DNA of 64,000 bases from Leptospira fluminis (GTDB lineage Bacteria; Spirochaetota; Leptospiria; Leptospirales; Leptospiraceae). The translations under genes and the position numbers were made by a program. This document shows, piece after piece, positions 32,201 to 41,293 of this stretch (its first letter is position 1; each line of letters begins with the position of its first letter). Where the stretch lies: positions 62,001-126,000 of the forward strand of contig NZ_RQEV01000018.1 in assembly GCF_004771275.1 (NCBI RefSeq). The letters are read 5' to 3'. Under the pieces are notes generated by a model. The model worked only from the letters and a program-made list of their open reading frames with translations. It searched no databases and was not told the DNA's origin.

Positions 32201-33963
32201 GAAAGTCCTGCCAATCTTAAGAATTCGATTTCCGTTTGCTTCAATTCCTCCTGGAGACTCGCCGTCAAACCGGGGATTTCGCTTTTGTTCCGCGGAGAGG
32301 CCAGACTCTTAAACGAGGAGTAGATCTTGATTTTCGGTTCTGTGCCCGAAGGACGAAGGGTAAGTTTGGCGGATCCTTCCAATTCCAATTGGATGACGTC
32401 GGAAGAAGGGAGTCCGGAAAATGCGGACTTGGATGAGGAACCTTTAGCGATCTTGTTTTTGAAATCCAGCAAACCCAAAACCTTACGTTTTCCTATTGTC
32501 TTTCCGACCAAATCCCTGTCTCTTAATAACTGAAGGGAATCCTGAATTTTCTTTTTTCCGGCCAGTCCTTCCAGATTCAGGGATTTTAAACTTTCTTGGT
32601 AGAGTCCGTATTTCAGATAGATTTCTTCCATATAATCGTTCAGATCCTTTTTTTCCGCTAGGACTTCCAGTAAGAGGAGGGCGGAAGAAAGACTGTCCTT
32701 ATCCCGTACGAAATGTACGGGGAGATACCCGTAGGATTCCTCTCCGCCGAAGAGAAAATACTGGGTCTTGCTTGCGTCCAGTTTGCCCATCACTTCCGCT
32801 ATGTATTTGAATCCTGTCAGAACGTTCTTCAGTGCGATTTTGTTTTTTTTCGCGATTTCGGATTGCAAATCGGTGGTAACGATCGTCTTTACTAAGACCG
32901 GTTTCTTTCCTTTCTTCTTTTTAGAGGAAACTTTTTCGGAGAGGTAGGCGGCAAGGATGGAGCCGATTTGATTTCCGTTCAGAAGCGTATAGGTTCCTGC
33001 GGAATTGCGGACTCCGATTCCCAGTCGATCCGCATCGGGATCCGTGGCGATGAAAGCCTGGGCCCCCGATTTCTCCGATAATTTCCTGCTCATCTCCAGG
33101 GCTTCCGGTTCCTCCGGATTCGGATATTTTACCGTCGGAAATTCTCCGTCCGGATCTTTTTGTTCCGGTACCAGGGTCACTTGTTTGTATCCGAAGGAAT
33201 GTAACAAAGCCTTCATGTATTTCCCGCCCGTACCGTGCAGAGGAGAGTAGACCAATTTCAAAGAGGCCCTTTCTTTTGCGGTGACCAGATCGGATTGGAT
33301 TCCCGCTTTTTTCAATTCCTTGAGATAGGATGCAAAGCAGGCGGGCTCGACCTTTTTTACGAATTTCTTATATTGAGGATCCTTTGCGGAAAGAATCCTT
33401 ACTTCTTTCCAGTCCTCTATCGCCTCGATTAAACCTATGATTTTCTTATCGTCGGGCGGAACCAACTGTTCTCCCTTGGAGAGATAGGCTTTGAACCCGT
33501 TATACTCCGGCGGATTATGGGAGGCCGTCAAAACGACTCCGCCCGTAGCCTTATAGTAGCGGACCGCGTAAGAAAGTAAGGGGGTGGGCGCCACCTCCGG
33601 AAAGAGATGTACTTTGATTCCGAAAGAAGCCGCGATTCCCGCAGTTACTTCCGCGAATTCTCGGGATCTTCTACGCGAATCGTAGGCGATGACCAAACTC
33701 GGTTTTTTGGATTTTTTGACCAGATATCTGGCAAAGCCCAAAGCGGCACGACCTACGGTATACTCGTTCATCCGGCCGATTCCGTTTCCGATCCTTCCCC
33801 GGATTCCGCCTGTGCCGAATTCCAAGGGAACGGTAAAGGATTCGATTTCTAGTCCCTTTTCTCCCTTTTTGAATTTTTCCAGAACTGAGACCGCTTCCTT
33901 CCGCGCAGCGGGCGAAAACGGTTCTTCCGTCCAGGCTTCGATATAAGCGATTTCACGATTCAT
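32197..33963 (-). CDS. Phosphoglucomutase/phosphomannomutase
   Basis: Alpha-D-phosphohexomutase of 588 residues. The active-site Ser148 is in [12 protein letters not shown]; the Mg2+ loop DPDADRLG, the sugar-binding GGEESYG and the phosphate-binding [10 protein letters not shown] are all present. The gene belongs to the long form (PgcA/PMM-like), with interconversion of glucose-1-P/6-P or mannose-1-P/6-P. Specificity cannot be told from sequence. The ATG at 33963 has AGGA 8 bases before it; a TTG at 33966 adds one residue. Confidence 0.93.
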   Translation of the reverse strand: MNREIAYIEAWTEEPFSPAARKEAVSVLEKFKKGEKGLEIESFTVPLEFGTGGIRGRIGNGIGRMNEYTVGRAALGFARYLVKKSKKPSLVIAYDSRRRSREFAEVTAGIAASFGIKVHLFPEVAPTPLLSYAVRYYKATGGVVLTASHNPPEYNGFKAYLSKGEQLVPPDDKKIIGLIEAIEDWKEVRILSAKDPQYKKFVKKVEPACFASYLKELKKAGIQSDLVTAKERASLKLVYSPLHGTGGKYMKALLHSFGYKQVTLVPEQKDPDGEFPTVKYPNPEEPEALEMSRKLSEKSGAQAFIATDPDADRLGIGVRNSAGTYTLLNGNQIGSILAAYLSEKVSSKKKKGKKPVLVKTIVTTDLQSEIAKKNKIALKNVLTGFKYIAEVMGKLDASKTQYFLFGGEESYGYLPVHFVRDKDSLSSALLLLEVLAEKKDLNDYMEEIYLKYGLYQESLKSLNLEGLAGKKKIQDSLQLLRDRDLVGKTIGKRKVLGLLDFKNKIAKGSSSKSAFSGLPSSDVIQLELEGSAKLTLRPSGTEPKIKIYSSFKSLASPRNKSEIPGLTASLQEELKQTEIEFLRLAGLS

Positions 33964-34045
33964 CAATTGTATCCTTTCTAGTCTATTTTCATAAAAATCT
34001 GGTTTCCCCCTGGTTCAACCCGTTTTTTGGGCCGATTCTATAAGT

Positions 34046-34411
34046 ATGGAATCAACCGAATTTTCGAGAGAGCAACATAGGGAGTTGGATTCTCTCCGCG
34101 CAGTGCTCAGGAATATAGGGGTCGTTCTTTTTCTACTTTCCGGAGCTTTGGCTTTCGGAACCTTATTTACGGAAGGTTCCGGAAGAGTCGTCGTATCCGC
34201 AAGTATCGCGGTATTGACTTTTATCCTAGGCATACTGTCCTACAGCGCCTCCGTTTCGTTTCGCAGGACTTTAGCGTTGGAGGGGAAGGATCCGGAACAA
34301 TTGTTGTACGCTCTCAAGGACCTGCGCCTTTTTTTGCTCTGGTTCGGTTGGATCATCGTCGGTCTTTTCTTATTTTCATTTTTCGGGGCCTTTGCCATTC
34401 TTCTTTCTTAA
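34046..34411 (+). CDS. Hypothetical membrane protein, 121 residues
   Basis: Three strong hydrophobic segments (about 25-43, 50-70 and 92-119) with charged ends. It has no recognised family, though the layout resembles small three-helix inner-membrane proteins. The N-terminal part is polar. It is divergent from the hexomutase gene and 21 bases before an aminotransferase gene, so the two may be co-transcribed. A TATAAG box is immediately upstream of the ATG and the Shine-Dalgarno is weak. Confidence 0.72.
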   Translation: MESTEFSREQHRELDSLRAVLRNIGVVLFLLSGALAFGTLFTEGSGRVVVSASIAVLTFILGILSYSASVSFRRTLALEGKDPEQLLYALKDLRLFLLWFGWIIVGLFLFSFFGAFAILLS

Positions 34412-34432
34412 AGGGGAGATTCTTAAGGCAAA

Positions 34433-35569
34433 ATGCTCCGGGATTTTTTTATCGAAGATAGGTTGGAGAGATTCCGAACCTCCGCCTTCTGCAATTTGGG
34501 AGAGAGCGGAATTCGAAACCAGAATCTTTCCGAGCTTTCCTCCTATCTAGGATTGGATCTGAGGGAGTTAGGCGGGCTTTCCCTTGCGGACTCCCCCAAC
34601 AGCGGTCGACCGGACTTGAGAGAAGAAATCGCTTCCTTGTATCCGGGAGCGTCCGCCGATCAAGTTTTGGTGACTACCGGTACGGGGGAAGCCTTGTTTT
34701 TAGCGTTCTCCCTTTTGTTGGAAAAAGGGGATATGCTTTCCCTATTTTGGCCCGCCTTCCAAGCATTATATGAAGTTCCTCTCTTTCGGGGGGCAAGATT
34801 GAATCCGGTTTCCCTTCTGGATCGGATGGAGACGGGAGAATTCGGATTCGGAGAAAAAAATCTGAGGAACCTCTTCGAGGAGAAACCGAAGTTGGTCGTA
34901 CTCAACCATCCCCACAATCCTTCCGGAATGTCCACTACGAGAACCGATCGGGAAGTTCTGCAAAAACTCCTGCAAGACTTCCAAGAAACTTGGGTTTTGT
35001 TCGACGAACACTATCGCTTTTTGGACGGAGATTCGGAGTTGGGTTGGACAGGATTCGGTCTATCGGAGCGGTCTCTAGTTACCGGATCCGTTACGAAGTG
35101 CTTCGGAGTGATGGGATTACGGATCGGTTGGCTTGTCGGTCCGAAAGATTTCATCGCGAAGGCAAGATCCATGAAGGATTATCTCACTCACACGGTTTCT
35201 CCCATCTCGGAATTTCTGACCTTGGCTTTGTTAAGAAAAAGGAATGCGATGCAGGCTTCGATCCGAAAAAATCTGAAAACCAATATTACCCTTTTTTCCG
35301 GGAGCGTTTCCGATTTGGCAGGGATCGATTTTTTTCGAGCTCCCGAAGGAGGGATCGTAGGATTTCCGAAATTGGATCCGAGACTTTCTTCCGGTTCGTA
35401 CGCGGATCTTCTTTGGAACCAAGCAGGAATCTTCGTCCTCCCGGGCTCGGATTTCGAAACGGAAGGCTATATCCGAGTAGGCTTCGGGGAAACTCCGGAG
35501 AGATTTCGAGATGGATTGGATCGCTGGAGTGCCATAGGATCCGAGACGATCGCGCGTTTGTACAAATAA
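34433..35569 (+). CDS. Class I/II pyridoxal-phosphate aminotransferase
   Basis: A PLP-dependent enzyme of 378 residues. Features are an N-terminal LADSPNSGRPDLREEIA segment, the TTGTGEALFL cofactor-phosphate region, NHPHNPSGM, and a Schiff-base Lys near residue 222 in SVTKCFGVMGLRIGW. It could be a histidinol-phosphate-type or related amino-acid aminotransferase, which the sequence alone does not settle. The 3' end overlaps an antisense ORF by 103 bases. No SD stands out beyond a GGGGAG further upstream. Confidence 0.85.
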   Translation: MLRDFFIEDRLERFRTSAFCNLGESGIRNQNLSELSSYLGLDLRELGGLSLADSPNSGRPDLREEIASLYPGASADQVLVTTGTGEALFLAFSLLLEKGDMLSLFWPAFQALYEVPLFRGARLNPVSLLDRMETGEFGFGEKNLRNLFEEKPKLVVLNHPHNPSGMSTTRTDREVLQKLLQDFQETWVLFDEHYRFLDGDSELGWTGFGLSERSLVTGSVTKCFGVMGLRIGWLVGPKDFIAKARSMKDYLTHTVSPISEFLTLALLRKRNAMQASIRKNLKTNITLFSGSVSDLAGIDFFRAPEGGIVGFPKLDPRLSSGSYADLLWNQAGIFVLPGSDFETEGYIRVGFGETPERFRDGLDRWSAIGSETIARLYK

Positions 35570-36570
35570 GCTTCGGTAAGACCGGATCGGGGAAATTCCG
35601 GCAAGAGACGGAGGTTTTCTTTTCCGAAAAAGAAATGGGGAGCGGAAAGATCGGCGCGGGTTTCAGGACCTTGGCTTGCCGGTTTCCAGCTCCAGGAAAG
35701 ATCCCGGATCCGGATCGTGAGTACCTGGCCTTGGATCGTCCAATCGGTTTCTCCGTTGCGAAACGGAAGTCCGATCCGGAGTCTCGGATCTTCTTCTCGT
35801 AAGGTGCTCGGATGGATCCATACTCCTAGGGGAAATAGACGCAAATCTTCCGGATCTACGTTCTCTTGCGAATGATGTCCGTAGACCCATATTTCGGATC
35901 TTCGAACGATATTAGGACTGGAAAAGAAATCCTCATACAGATTGCCGAGCTGGTGACTGAGCACTCTCATCGAATAGATCCTCACTTTCCATTTTCCGGG
36001 GGGGCCGAAAGGAAGAACGGACGCGGGCAAGCAATCTTGGAAGGTGGAACGTGGAATTTCACATTCCCAAACGACCAGTGGAGAGAGGGTTAAAGTGGAA
36101 ATCTGGGGAAACCAAATTTCCCAAAAGTACGGTCTGCTTCGGAAAAGAGGTTTTCGTTTCCGGCTTGGCGGTTTTGCAATTTCGGCTTCTTCTCCCGACG
36201 GAGAAAAAGCTCTGGAGATAGGATCCAAATCGGAAGGTTTGGTTTTGCCGAATAAGATTCTGCTCAAGAACCAAGGGGCCGCCCTCCGGACGGTCCGTGT
36301 CCTGATGATTCGTTTCGCATTCGGAAATACCTTTTCTTCTTGTGTTTCCCAATAGGAAAACGGGGGAGAGTTTTCCATCCACTCGGGTCGGTCGGATTTT
36401 TGTGAGGAACCGATCGGAACCGTATTTTCGGAAATCGTGCTCTCGGATCTGTAAGTTTCGATTTTTTTATGGAGTCTGATGGATCCCGCACGAAATTTGG
36501 TTTTGATTATAAAGAAGATCCGCTCCAGGTTAGAGAGAAATTTCTGGCTCAGGCCGGAAATGGAATTCAT
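35467..36570 (-). CDS. Hypothetical protein, 367 residues, overlapping an aminotransferase gene
   Basis: No recognised family. The N-terminal half is Ser-, Arg- and Pro-rich. The C-terminal part has a beta-rich look (WKVRIYSMRVLS, WTIQGQVLTIRIRDLSWSW), with many Trp, Tyr and Phe residues. Its last 103 bases are antisense to the aminotransferase's 3' end, so those residues have the composition imposed by overlap. It fills the 1.1 kb with no other ORF, which supports it. The start is uncertain; an internal Met around residue 65 is possible. Confidence 0.6.
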   Translation of the reverse strand: MNSISGLSQKFLSNLERIFFIIKTKFRAGSIRLHKKIETYRSESTISENTVPIGSSQKSDRPEWMENSPPFSYWETQEEKVFPNAKRIIRTRTVRRAAPWFLSRILFGKTKPSDLDPISRAFSPSGEEAEIAKPPSRKRKPLFRSRPYFWEIWFPQISTLTLSPLVVWECEIPRSTFQDCLPASVLPFGPPGKWKVRIYSMRVLSHQLGNLYEDFFSSPNIVRRSEIWVYGHHSQENVDPEDLRLFPLGVWIHPSTLREEDPRLRIGLPFRNGETDWTIQGQVLTIRIRDLSWSWKPASQGPETRADLSAPHFFFGKENLRLLPEFPRSGLTEAYLYKRAIVSDPMALQRSNPSRNLSGVSPKPTRI

Positions 36571-36663
36571 GCGGAAAAGGATATCCGAGATCGTTTTTCC
36601 GGCAAGCTTTAGTTCGATACGGAAGATCCGAAAGATACCTAGAAATAGAATGAAGGATGGCTT

Positions 36664-37440
36664 ATGGGAAGGGCAGCGTTCGAGAATGAGGAATTTTTAC
36701 ATTCCGTGGATGCGTTTCATCTCCGCGTTTTGGCGGAGATCAATTATCCGCAGGCATTGTTTCGCGATGCGAAAATCAAGGATACGATCTGTATTTTCGG
36801 ATCCGCTCGTATCTTAAGCGGAGAGGAATTTTCAGCCCGAGAAAAACTAAAAAACAAGCTGACTCCCAAGGAATTGAAGCTCCATGAAAAACAGGGGGAG
36901 CTTGTACGTTACTATGAAGAAGCGAGGGAGACTGCTCGACTTATCACTCTTTGGGGGAAGGAAATTTCTTCCGACGTCCGTAGGATGGCAGTATGTACCG
37001 GCGGCGGACCAGGAATTATGGAAGCTGCCAACCGAGGGGCGATGGAGGGAGGGGGACCCAGCCTTGGGCTAAACATCCGTCTTCCTTTCGAACAGACGAT
37101 CAACGCGTTTGCGGATCCGAAGATCAGTATAGAATTCCATTATTTCTTTATGAGGAAACTCTGGTTCCTTCGCCTTTCCAAGGGAATCGTAGTCTTTCCG
37201 GGAGGATTCGGGACAGTAGACGAACTTTTTGAAACCTTGACTCTGATCCAAACCGGCAGAAACAACCTAAGAATTCCGGTGATTCTGTATGGGCGGGAAT
37301 ATTGGGATAAGGTGTTTCACATAGAGCCCATGAAGGAATACGGTCTGATCGATCCGGACGACGTTTCTCTAATCACGTACTGCGATCACCCTGCCGACGT
37401 GCTGGAAGTTCTGAAACGGAAGGTTCCCTTTGACGATTGA
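36664..37440 (+). CDS. LOG-family (lysine-decarboxylase-like) nucleotide-binding protein
   Basis: 258 residues, Rossmann-like. The LOG signature is visible in two parts: GGGPGIMEAANRG at 113-125 and PGGFGTVDELFE at 179-190. These motifs are shared by cytokinin-activating LOG enzymes and bacterial nucleosidase/phosphoribohydrolase homologues, and most members cleave nucleoside 5'-monophosphates. The N-terminal ~45 residues extend beyond the minimal LOG domain. It is 93 bases from a divergent unknown gene. A role in nucleotide turnover is likely, but the substrate is not established. Confidence 0.88.
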   Translation: MGRAAFENEEFLHSVDAFHLRVLAEINYPQALFRDAKIKDTICIFGSARILSGEEFSAREKLKNKLTPKELKLHEKQGELVRYYEEARETARLITLWGKEISSDVRRMAVCTGGGPGIMEAANRGAMEGGGPSLGLNIRLPFEQTINAFADPKISIEFHYFFMRKLWFLRLSKGIVVFPGGFGTVDELFETLTLIQTGRNNLRIPVILYGREYWDKVFHIEPMKEYGLIDPDDVSLITYCDHPADVLEVLKRKVPFDD

Positions 37441-37466
37441 GCTTTCCGGCTTCCTCCGTACGGATG

Positions 37467-37529
37467 TTGACGAAAATGAATCGACTTGTATCCTTTTCTT
37501 GACAGCTTCCTCTTACGGAAAATTATGGT
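37467..37529 (+). promoter_or_regulatory. Candidate tandem promoters of rpmB
   Basis: TTGACG (37467-37472) with TATCCT (37489-37494, 16-base spacer), and a second perfect -35 TTGACA (37499-37504) with ATTATG (37522-37527, 17-base spacer). Both are between the LOG gene and rpmB. A strong promoter is expected for a ribosomal protein gene, but neither -10 is good. Confidence 0.35.
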
Positions 37530-37535
37530 CGCAAT

Positions 37536-37817
37536 ATGGCCAGAAAGTGTGTCGTGACAGGGAAAGGAACGATAGCCGGGAACAACGTATCCCACTCTCA
37601 CCTGAAAACCCGTAGAACTTGGAAAATCAATCTCATCAAAAAGAGGATTTTTTTGGAGGACGAAAACCGCTGGGTGACCGTACGTATTTCTACCCGCGCG
37701 CTTCGCACTCTTCGTAAAAAAGGAATCAAGGCCGCAATCAAAGATAACGGCGGTTCTCTGCAAGCTCTTGCCCCCAAAAAACACGTCGGAATCCAAAAAC
37801 AGGCAACCAAAGCCTGA
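37536..37817 (+). CDS. rpmB: 50S ribosomal protein L28
   Basis: Large-subunit ribosomal protein. [21 protein letters not shown] at the start and [14 protein letters not shown] in the middle are the L28 signatures. 93 residues. Only the first of the usual zinc-type Cys residues (Cys5) is present, so this is the C-minus form. The 3' end overlaps the upstream-most possible start of nth by 50 bases. rpmG (L33) is not adjacent. Confidence 0.96.
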   Translation: MARKCVVTGKGTIAGNNVSHSHLKTRRTWKINLIKKRIFLEDENRWVTVRISTRALRTLRKKGIKAAIKDNGGSLQALAPKKHVGIQKQATKA

Positions 37818-38487
37818 GTTTGTCCCCACACCTCAGTATATTTCCCGGATGCACTCCCTCTTGCAGGGAGAATTCGGGGATGTCCGTTCTCCGTTAGAAT
37901 ACCAAAAAGATTACGAATTTGCGATTTCGGTGATTCTATCCGCGCAATGCACGGATGCAAGGGTCAACGAAGTAACTCCTCGGTTATTTTCCGCTTTTCC
38001 CACGTTAGAATCGATCGCTAACGCTCCTTCGGAACGTATCGAAGAGATCATCTACCCGACGGGTTTTTATAAAAATAAGGCAAAGTCTATTCTGGGATTT
38101 GCCAATCGACTCCTAAACGAAACCAAGGGAGTGCTTCCCAAATCCATTTCCGAGCTGATCCGTTTTCCGGGAATCGGTAGAAAAACCGCGAATGTGGTAC
38201 TCAACGAGCTCTACGGAATTTCGGAAGGGTTTGTGGTGGATACTCACGTAAAACGGGTTTCTCGGAAACTAGGACTGACTGCGGAAACGGATCCGGTAAA
38301 AGTGGAAAAGGATCTCATGAAAATCGTTCCGGCCCGGTTTTGGATGGATCTTTCCTTGTATTTTATCTTTTTGGGTCGACGATACTGCAAAGCGCATCGA
38401 ACGTTTTGCGAGGAGTGCGTTCTCGGAGAGATTTGTCCTTCCAGCGATCGGGTCCGGCGAAAAACCGACCCTAGGAGTGTAAAATGA
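37768..38487 (+). CDS. nth: Endonuclease III (DNA glycosylase/AP lyase)
   Basis: Removes oxidised pyrimidines in base-excision repair. The helix-hairpin-helix [10 protein letters not shown] carries the catalytic Lys, and Asp lies in [13 protein letters not shown]. The [4Fe-4S] cluster motif is Cys-X6-Cys-X2-Cys-X5-Cys in [17 protein letters not shown]. The longest start (37768) overlaps rpmB by 50 bases. ATG 37849 would remove the overlap but clip the first helix. The stop overlaps the thioesterase start as ATGA. Confidence 0.94.
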   Translation: MPPKNTSESKNRQPKPEFVPTPQYISRMHSLLQGEFGDVRSPLEYQKDYEFAISVILSAQCTDARVNEVTPRLFSAFPTLESIANAPSERIEEIIYPTGFYKNKAKSILGFANRLLNETKGVLPKSISELIRFPGIGRKTANVVLNELYGISEGFVVDTHVKRVSRKLGLTAETDPVKVEKDLMKIVPARFWMDLSLYFIFLGRRYCKAHRTFCEECVLGEICPSSDRVRRKTDPRSVK

Positions 38488-38915
38488 ATTTGGAAGTTTT
38501 TTTGGACCAAAAACTGGAAGGGATGGAACTCAGCACACAACATATCGTGATGTCCCGGGATTTAAACCAGCATGGATTTCTATTCGGAGGTCAGATGTTG
38601 GCCTGGATAGACGAGGGTTGTGCCATGTATGTTATGGAAAAAATCCGTTATTCGAATATCGTTACGGTCAGCATGGATGACGTGGTATTTAAAAGTCCCG
38701 GTTTGTCCGGAGATATCATTCAGATTTTTTCCAAGATAGAAAAGATCGGGAAAAGCTCGATTACGATCCGTAACGCTTCCATTTCCAAAAGTCAAAAACG
38801 TAAGGAAGTCCGCGAAATCATCGATTGCAGGATCACTTACGTTTGTCTGGACGATTCGGGTAAGCCTTTTCCGTACTTTACCCAATTCGATTCCCACAAA
38901 CTTCTTTCCCACTGA
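38484..38915 (+). CDS. Acyl-CoA thioesterase (hotdog fold, YciA/ACOT type)
   Basis: A 143-residue hotdog-fold protein. The conserved start of the YciA/ACOT group is seen (MSRDLNQHGFLFGGQMLAWIDEGCAMY), with the GG and Asp residues that form the active site. The family hydrolyses acyl-CoA to free acid and CoA in the cytoplasm. Chain length specificity is unknown. Translationally coupled to nth by ATGA. A short gap separates it from the GGQ-domain gene. Confidence 0.9.
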   Translation: MNLEVFLDQKLEGMELSTQHIVMSRDLNQHGFLFGGQMLAWIDEGCAMYVMEKIRYSNIVTVSMDDVVFKSPGLSGDIIQIFSKIEKIGKSSITIRNASISKSQKRKEVREIIDCRITYVCLDDSGKPFPYFTQFDSHKLLSH

Positions 38916-38918
38916 AAC

Positions 38919-39365
38919 ATGTCTTCTAAGTTTCCAGTTTCCCCGGAAAAGGATGCCGCGCTTTCGGCGAGAATGGATTCATTAGGAATTTCGGAATCCG
39001 ATCTGGAAGAGGCTTTCGTCAGGAGCGGAGGGAAGGGCGGCCAGAACGTTAATAAAGTATCCACAGCCGTACGTCTTTTTCATAAACCCACGGGTACGGA
39101 AGTGAAATGTTCCGTACATAGAACGCAAGGGTTAAATCGTTACAAAGCCAGAATTTTGTTATGCGAACGAGTGGAGGAGGAAAAAAGAAACTTGGCCAAA
39201 ATAGAGGACCCGGAGCACGCCAAAATTCGAAAAGCGAAGGCGGACCGAGCCAGGCGAGCAAAGCGGAAGGCGGCTTCCAAATCCGCATCTAGCGCGCTTA
39301 GACGGGAAAAAAATCCGGGAGAGGACTGGAAAGAGGAGTACGGGGAGGATTGGGAAGTCCAATAA
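38919..39365 (+). CDS. GGQ-domain peptidyl-tRNA hydrolase / release-factor-like protein (ArfB type)
   Basis: A 148-residue protein with a release-factor catalytic domain. The GGQ motif is in [13 protein letters not shown] near residues 36-44 and lacks the anticodon-mimic domain of RF1/RF2. The C-terminal third is a long basic tail ([20 protein letters not shown]), as in ArfB/YaeJ, where it inserts into the mRNA channel of stalled ribosomes. The tail ends in an unusual acidic [10 protein letters not shown]. Rescue of stalled ribosomes is the likely role. Confidence 0.9.
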   Translation: MSSKFPVSPEKDAALSARMDSLGISESDLEEAFVRSGGKGGQNVNKVSTAVRLFHKPTGTEVKCSVHRTQGLNRYKARILLCERVEEEKRNLAKIEDPEHAKIRKAKADRARRAKRKAASKSASSALRREKNPGEDWKEEYGEDWEVQ

Positions 39366-39375
39366 GAAAGGATCC

Positions 39376-41223
39376 ATGGCCGAAGTCTTAAATCACAACC
39401 TAATCGTGGAAAAATTGAAGAACCTTACCGGTTCTCCCGGATGCTATCTCTGGAAGAACGGTGAAGGGGAGATCATCTACGTAGGAAAGGCCAAAAACCT
39501 GGATAAGCGGATCCGCAGTTATTTGAAAGAAAATCATACGGATTTAAAGACCCGCTTTCTTCGGAACGAAATCGCGGATTTGGATTGGATCGCCACATCC
39601 ACGGAAAAAGAGGCTCTCATCCTGGAAGCCACTTTGATTAAGAAGCATACTCCCAGATATAACGTCCGTTTAAAGGACGATAAAAAATATCCGTACATCT
39701 GCGTTTCCCTTTCAGAGCCTTATCCCATGGTATCCGTGACCAGGAAGTTGAAAGATAACGGAGACCGCTACTTCGGCCCTTATACGGACGTAAAGACGAC
39801 CAGAGAAACGCTGGACGTGGTGCTTAGGATCTTTCCCATCCGGAAAACGAAACAGGTCTTGCCATTGCCCAAGCCCCGCAGACCCTGCTTGAATTTCCAA
39901 ATGAAGCGCTGTCTCGGTCCCTGCCAGGGAAACATCCCCGTAGAGGAATACAAATTAGTGGTGGACCAGGTTATCCAATTCTTGGAGGGAAAAAAGGACG
40001 GCCTCGTGTCCGAACTTACCCGACGGATGGACGAGTTTTCCGCAAAATTGGAATACGAAATTGCGGGTCGTTACAGGGACATGCTTCTGAAGCTCCAATC
40101 CTTCCGCCAAAAGCAAACGGTAGTCAGTCTGGACGGCGGAGACGAAGACGTAATCGCTTTCGCCAAAAAGGAGGACGAGGGACAGGTCGTGTTGATGGAA
40201 GTTCGGGGAGGGCGTTTGGAGTCCAAGAAATCCTTTCCGATCCAAGGGATGGCGAACTCCTCGGAAGACGAGATCCTTTCCTCTTTCTTCCGCGATTATT
40301 ATATGAGCGCCGCCCTAGTCCCTTCGCATATCGTCGTTCCTTCCGCCCTAAAGGACGAGGCGGAAACCGTTCTGGATTTTCTGCAGGAAAAGACCGGCTT
40401 TCGCCCTAAATTGCGTTTTCCTAAAGCGGGTGAAAAGAAATCCCTTTTGAAAATAGCGGAAAAAAACGCAGAGCTAGGCCTGACGGAACGTTTACTTGCG
40501 ACGCAATACCGGGATCAAACCGCGGCTTTGAAGGAAATCCAAGAGATGTTCCAGCTGAAGGAGCCGCCTCATATCATCGAGTGTTATGACATTTCCCATT
40601 TCCAAGGATCCTTCCCCGTCGCCAGCGGGGTCATCTTTGTGGAAGGAAAACCCTTTAAGCAAGGATATAGAAAGTACAATATCCGAGGATACGAAGGGAT
40701 CAACGACCCCGGGATGATGCACGAAGCGATTTCTCGTCGTCTCCAGAGAATCCTGAACGAAGACGGGATTCTACCCGATCTCGTCGTAATCGACGGAGGC
40801 CCGACGCAACTAGGCAAAGCTTGCGAGGCTGCGGTGGAAGCGGGAGTGCCGGATCTTCCTATGGTAGGTCTCGCTAAAAAGAGGGAGGAAATCTATTTTC
40901 CGGGACAATCCGAACCCTATACCTTCGACATGAATTCTCCGGGAATGAAATTGCTACGTCATGTCCGCGACGAGGCGCATAGATTCGGAGTAGAACACCA
41001 TCGCACCAGACGGAATCGGGAGGCTCTGCGGAGTCTGATCGAAGATGTTCCCGATATCGGTTTAAAAAGGAGCAAGTTATTGCTCCGTTCGTTTACGGGG
41101 CAAAAAAGAATCGAGGAAGCCACCGTAGAGGAATTGAAGAAGGTTCCCGGAATCGGAGAGGCACTTGCGGAAAAAATTTTCCGTCATTTTCATTCGGAAA
41201 CCGTTCCGACCGAATCGGAGTGA
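39376..41223 (+). CDS. uvrC: UvrABC system protein C
   Basis: Makes both incisions in nucleotide excision repair. Domain order is an N-terminal GIY-YIG endonuclease ([23 protein letters not shown]), a CGR/Cys-containing segment, a UVR motif near 205-240 that contacts UvrB, the RNase H-like endonuclease domain ([19 protein letters not shown]) and a helix-hairpin-helix tail ([13 protein letters not shown]). 615 residues, the usual size. It ends 66 bases before the lamin-tail operon, from which it is separated by a hairpin. Probably in one transcript with nth and the genes between. Confidence 0.96.
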   Translation: MAEVLNHNLIVEKLKNLTGSPGCYLWKNGEGEIIYVGKAKNLDKRIRSYLKENHTDLKTRFLRNEIADLDWIATSTEKEALILEATLIKKHTPRYNVRLKDDKKYPYICVSLSEPYPMVSVTRKLKDNGDRYFGPYTDVKTTRETLDVVLRIFPIRKTKQVLPLPKPRRPCLNFQMKRCLGPCQGNIPVEEYKLVVDQVIQFLEGKKDGLVSELTRRMDEFSAKLEYEIAGRYRDMLLKLQSFRQKQTVVSLDGGDEDVIAFAKKEDEGQVVLMEVRGGRLESKKSFPIQGMANSSEDEILSSFFRDYYMSAALVPSHIVVPSALKDEAETVLDFLQEKTGFRPKLRFPKAGEKKSLLKIAEKNAELGLTERLLATQYRDQTAALKEIQEMFQLKEPPHIIECYDISHFQGSFPVASGVIFVEGKPFKQGYRKYNIRGYEGINDPGMMHEAISRRLQRILNEDGILPDLVVIDGGPTQLGKACEAAVEAGVPDLPMVGLAKKREEIYFPGQSEPYTFDMNSPGMKLLRHVRDEAHRFGVEHHRTRRNREALRSLIEDVPDIGLKRSKLLLRSFTGQKRIEEATVEELKKVPGIGEALAEKIFRHFHSETVPTESE

Positions 41224-41251
41224 CTTTTTAAAATTTTTCGTTCCTAAGATC

Positions 41252-41293
41252 GCATTCTTCTCACCTGCCGATCCAAGCAGGTGGAAAGAATGC
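41252..41293 (+). promoter_or_regulatory. Inverted repeat covering the start codon of the lamin-tail lipoprotein gene
   Basis: Left arm 41252-41268 and right arm 41277-41293 pair over 17 positions, with 15 Watson-Crick pairs, one G-U and one C-A mismatch. The loop is 8 bases. The right arm contains the AGGTGG-type Shine-Dalgarno (41279-41284) and the ATG at 41290-41292. No T-run follows on either strand, so it is not an intrinsic terminator. A hairpin that hides the ribosome site is one reading; a protein operator is another. Confidence 0.6.

Noticed and set aside
34039..34048. Leaderless start for the 121-residue membrane protein from the TATAAG box
   Set aside because: A -10 at 34039-34044 would start transcription a few bases after the ATG, so it cannot serve this start codon.
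34990..35802. 270-residue plus-strand ORF overlapping the aminotransferase
   Set aside because: It lies mostly inside the aminotransferase in another frame. It is very Arg-, Ser- and Phe-rich with no domain, the usual pattern for a shadow frame here.
41252..41293. Reading the inverted repeat after uvrC as an intrinsic terminator
   Set aside because: On the plus strand an A-rich run follows the stem, and on the minus strand no T-run follows. It contains the next gene's start codon.
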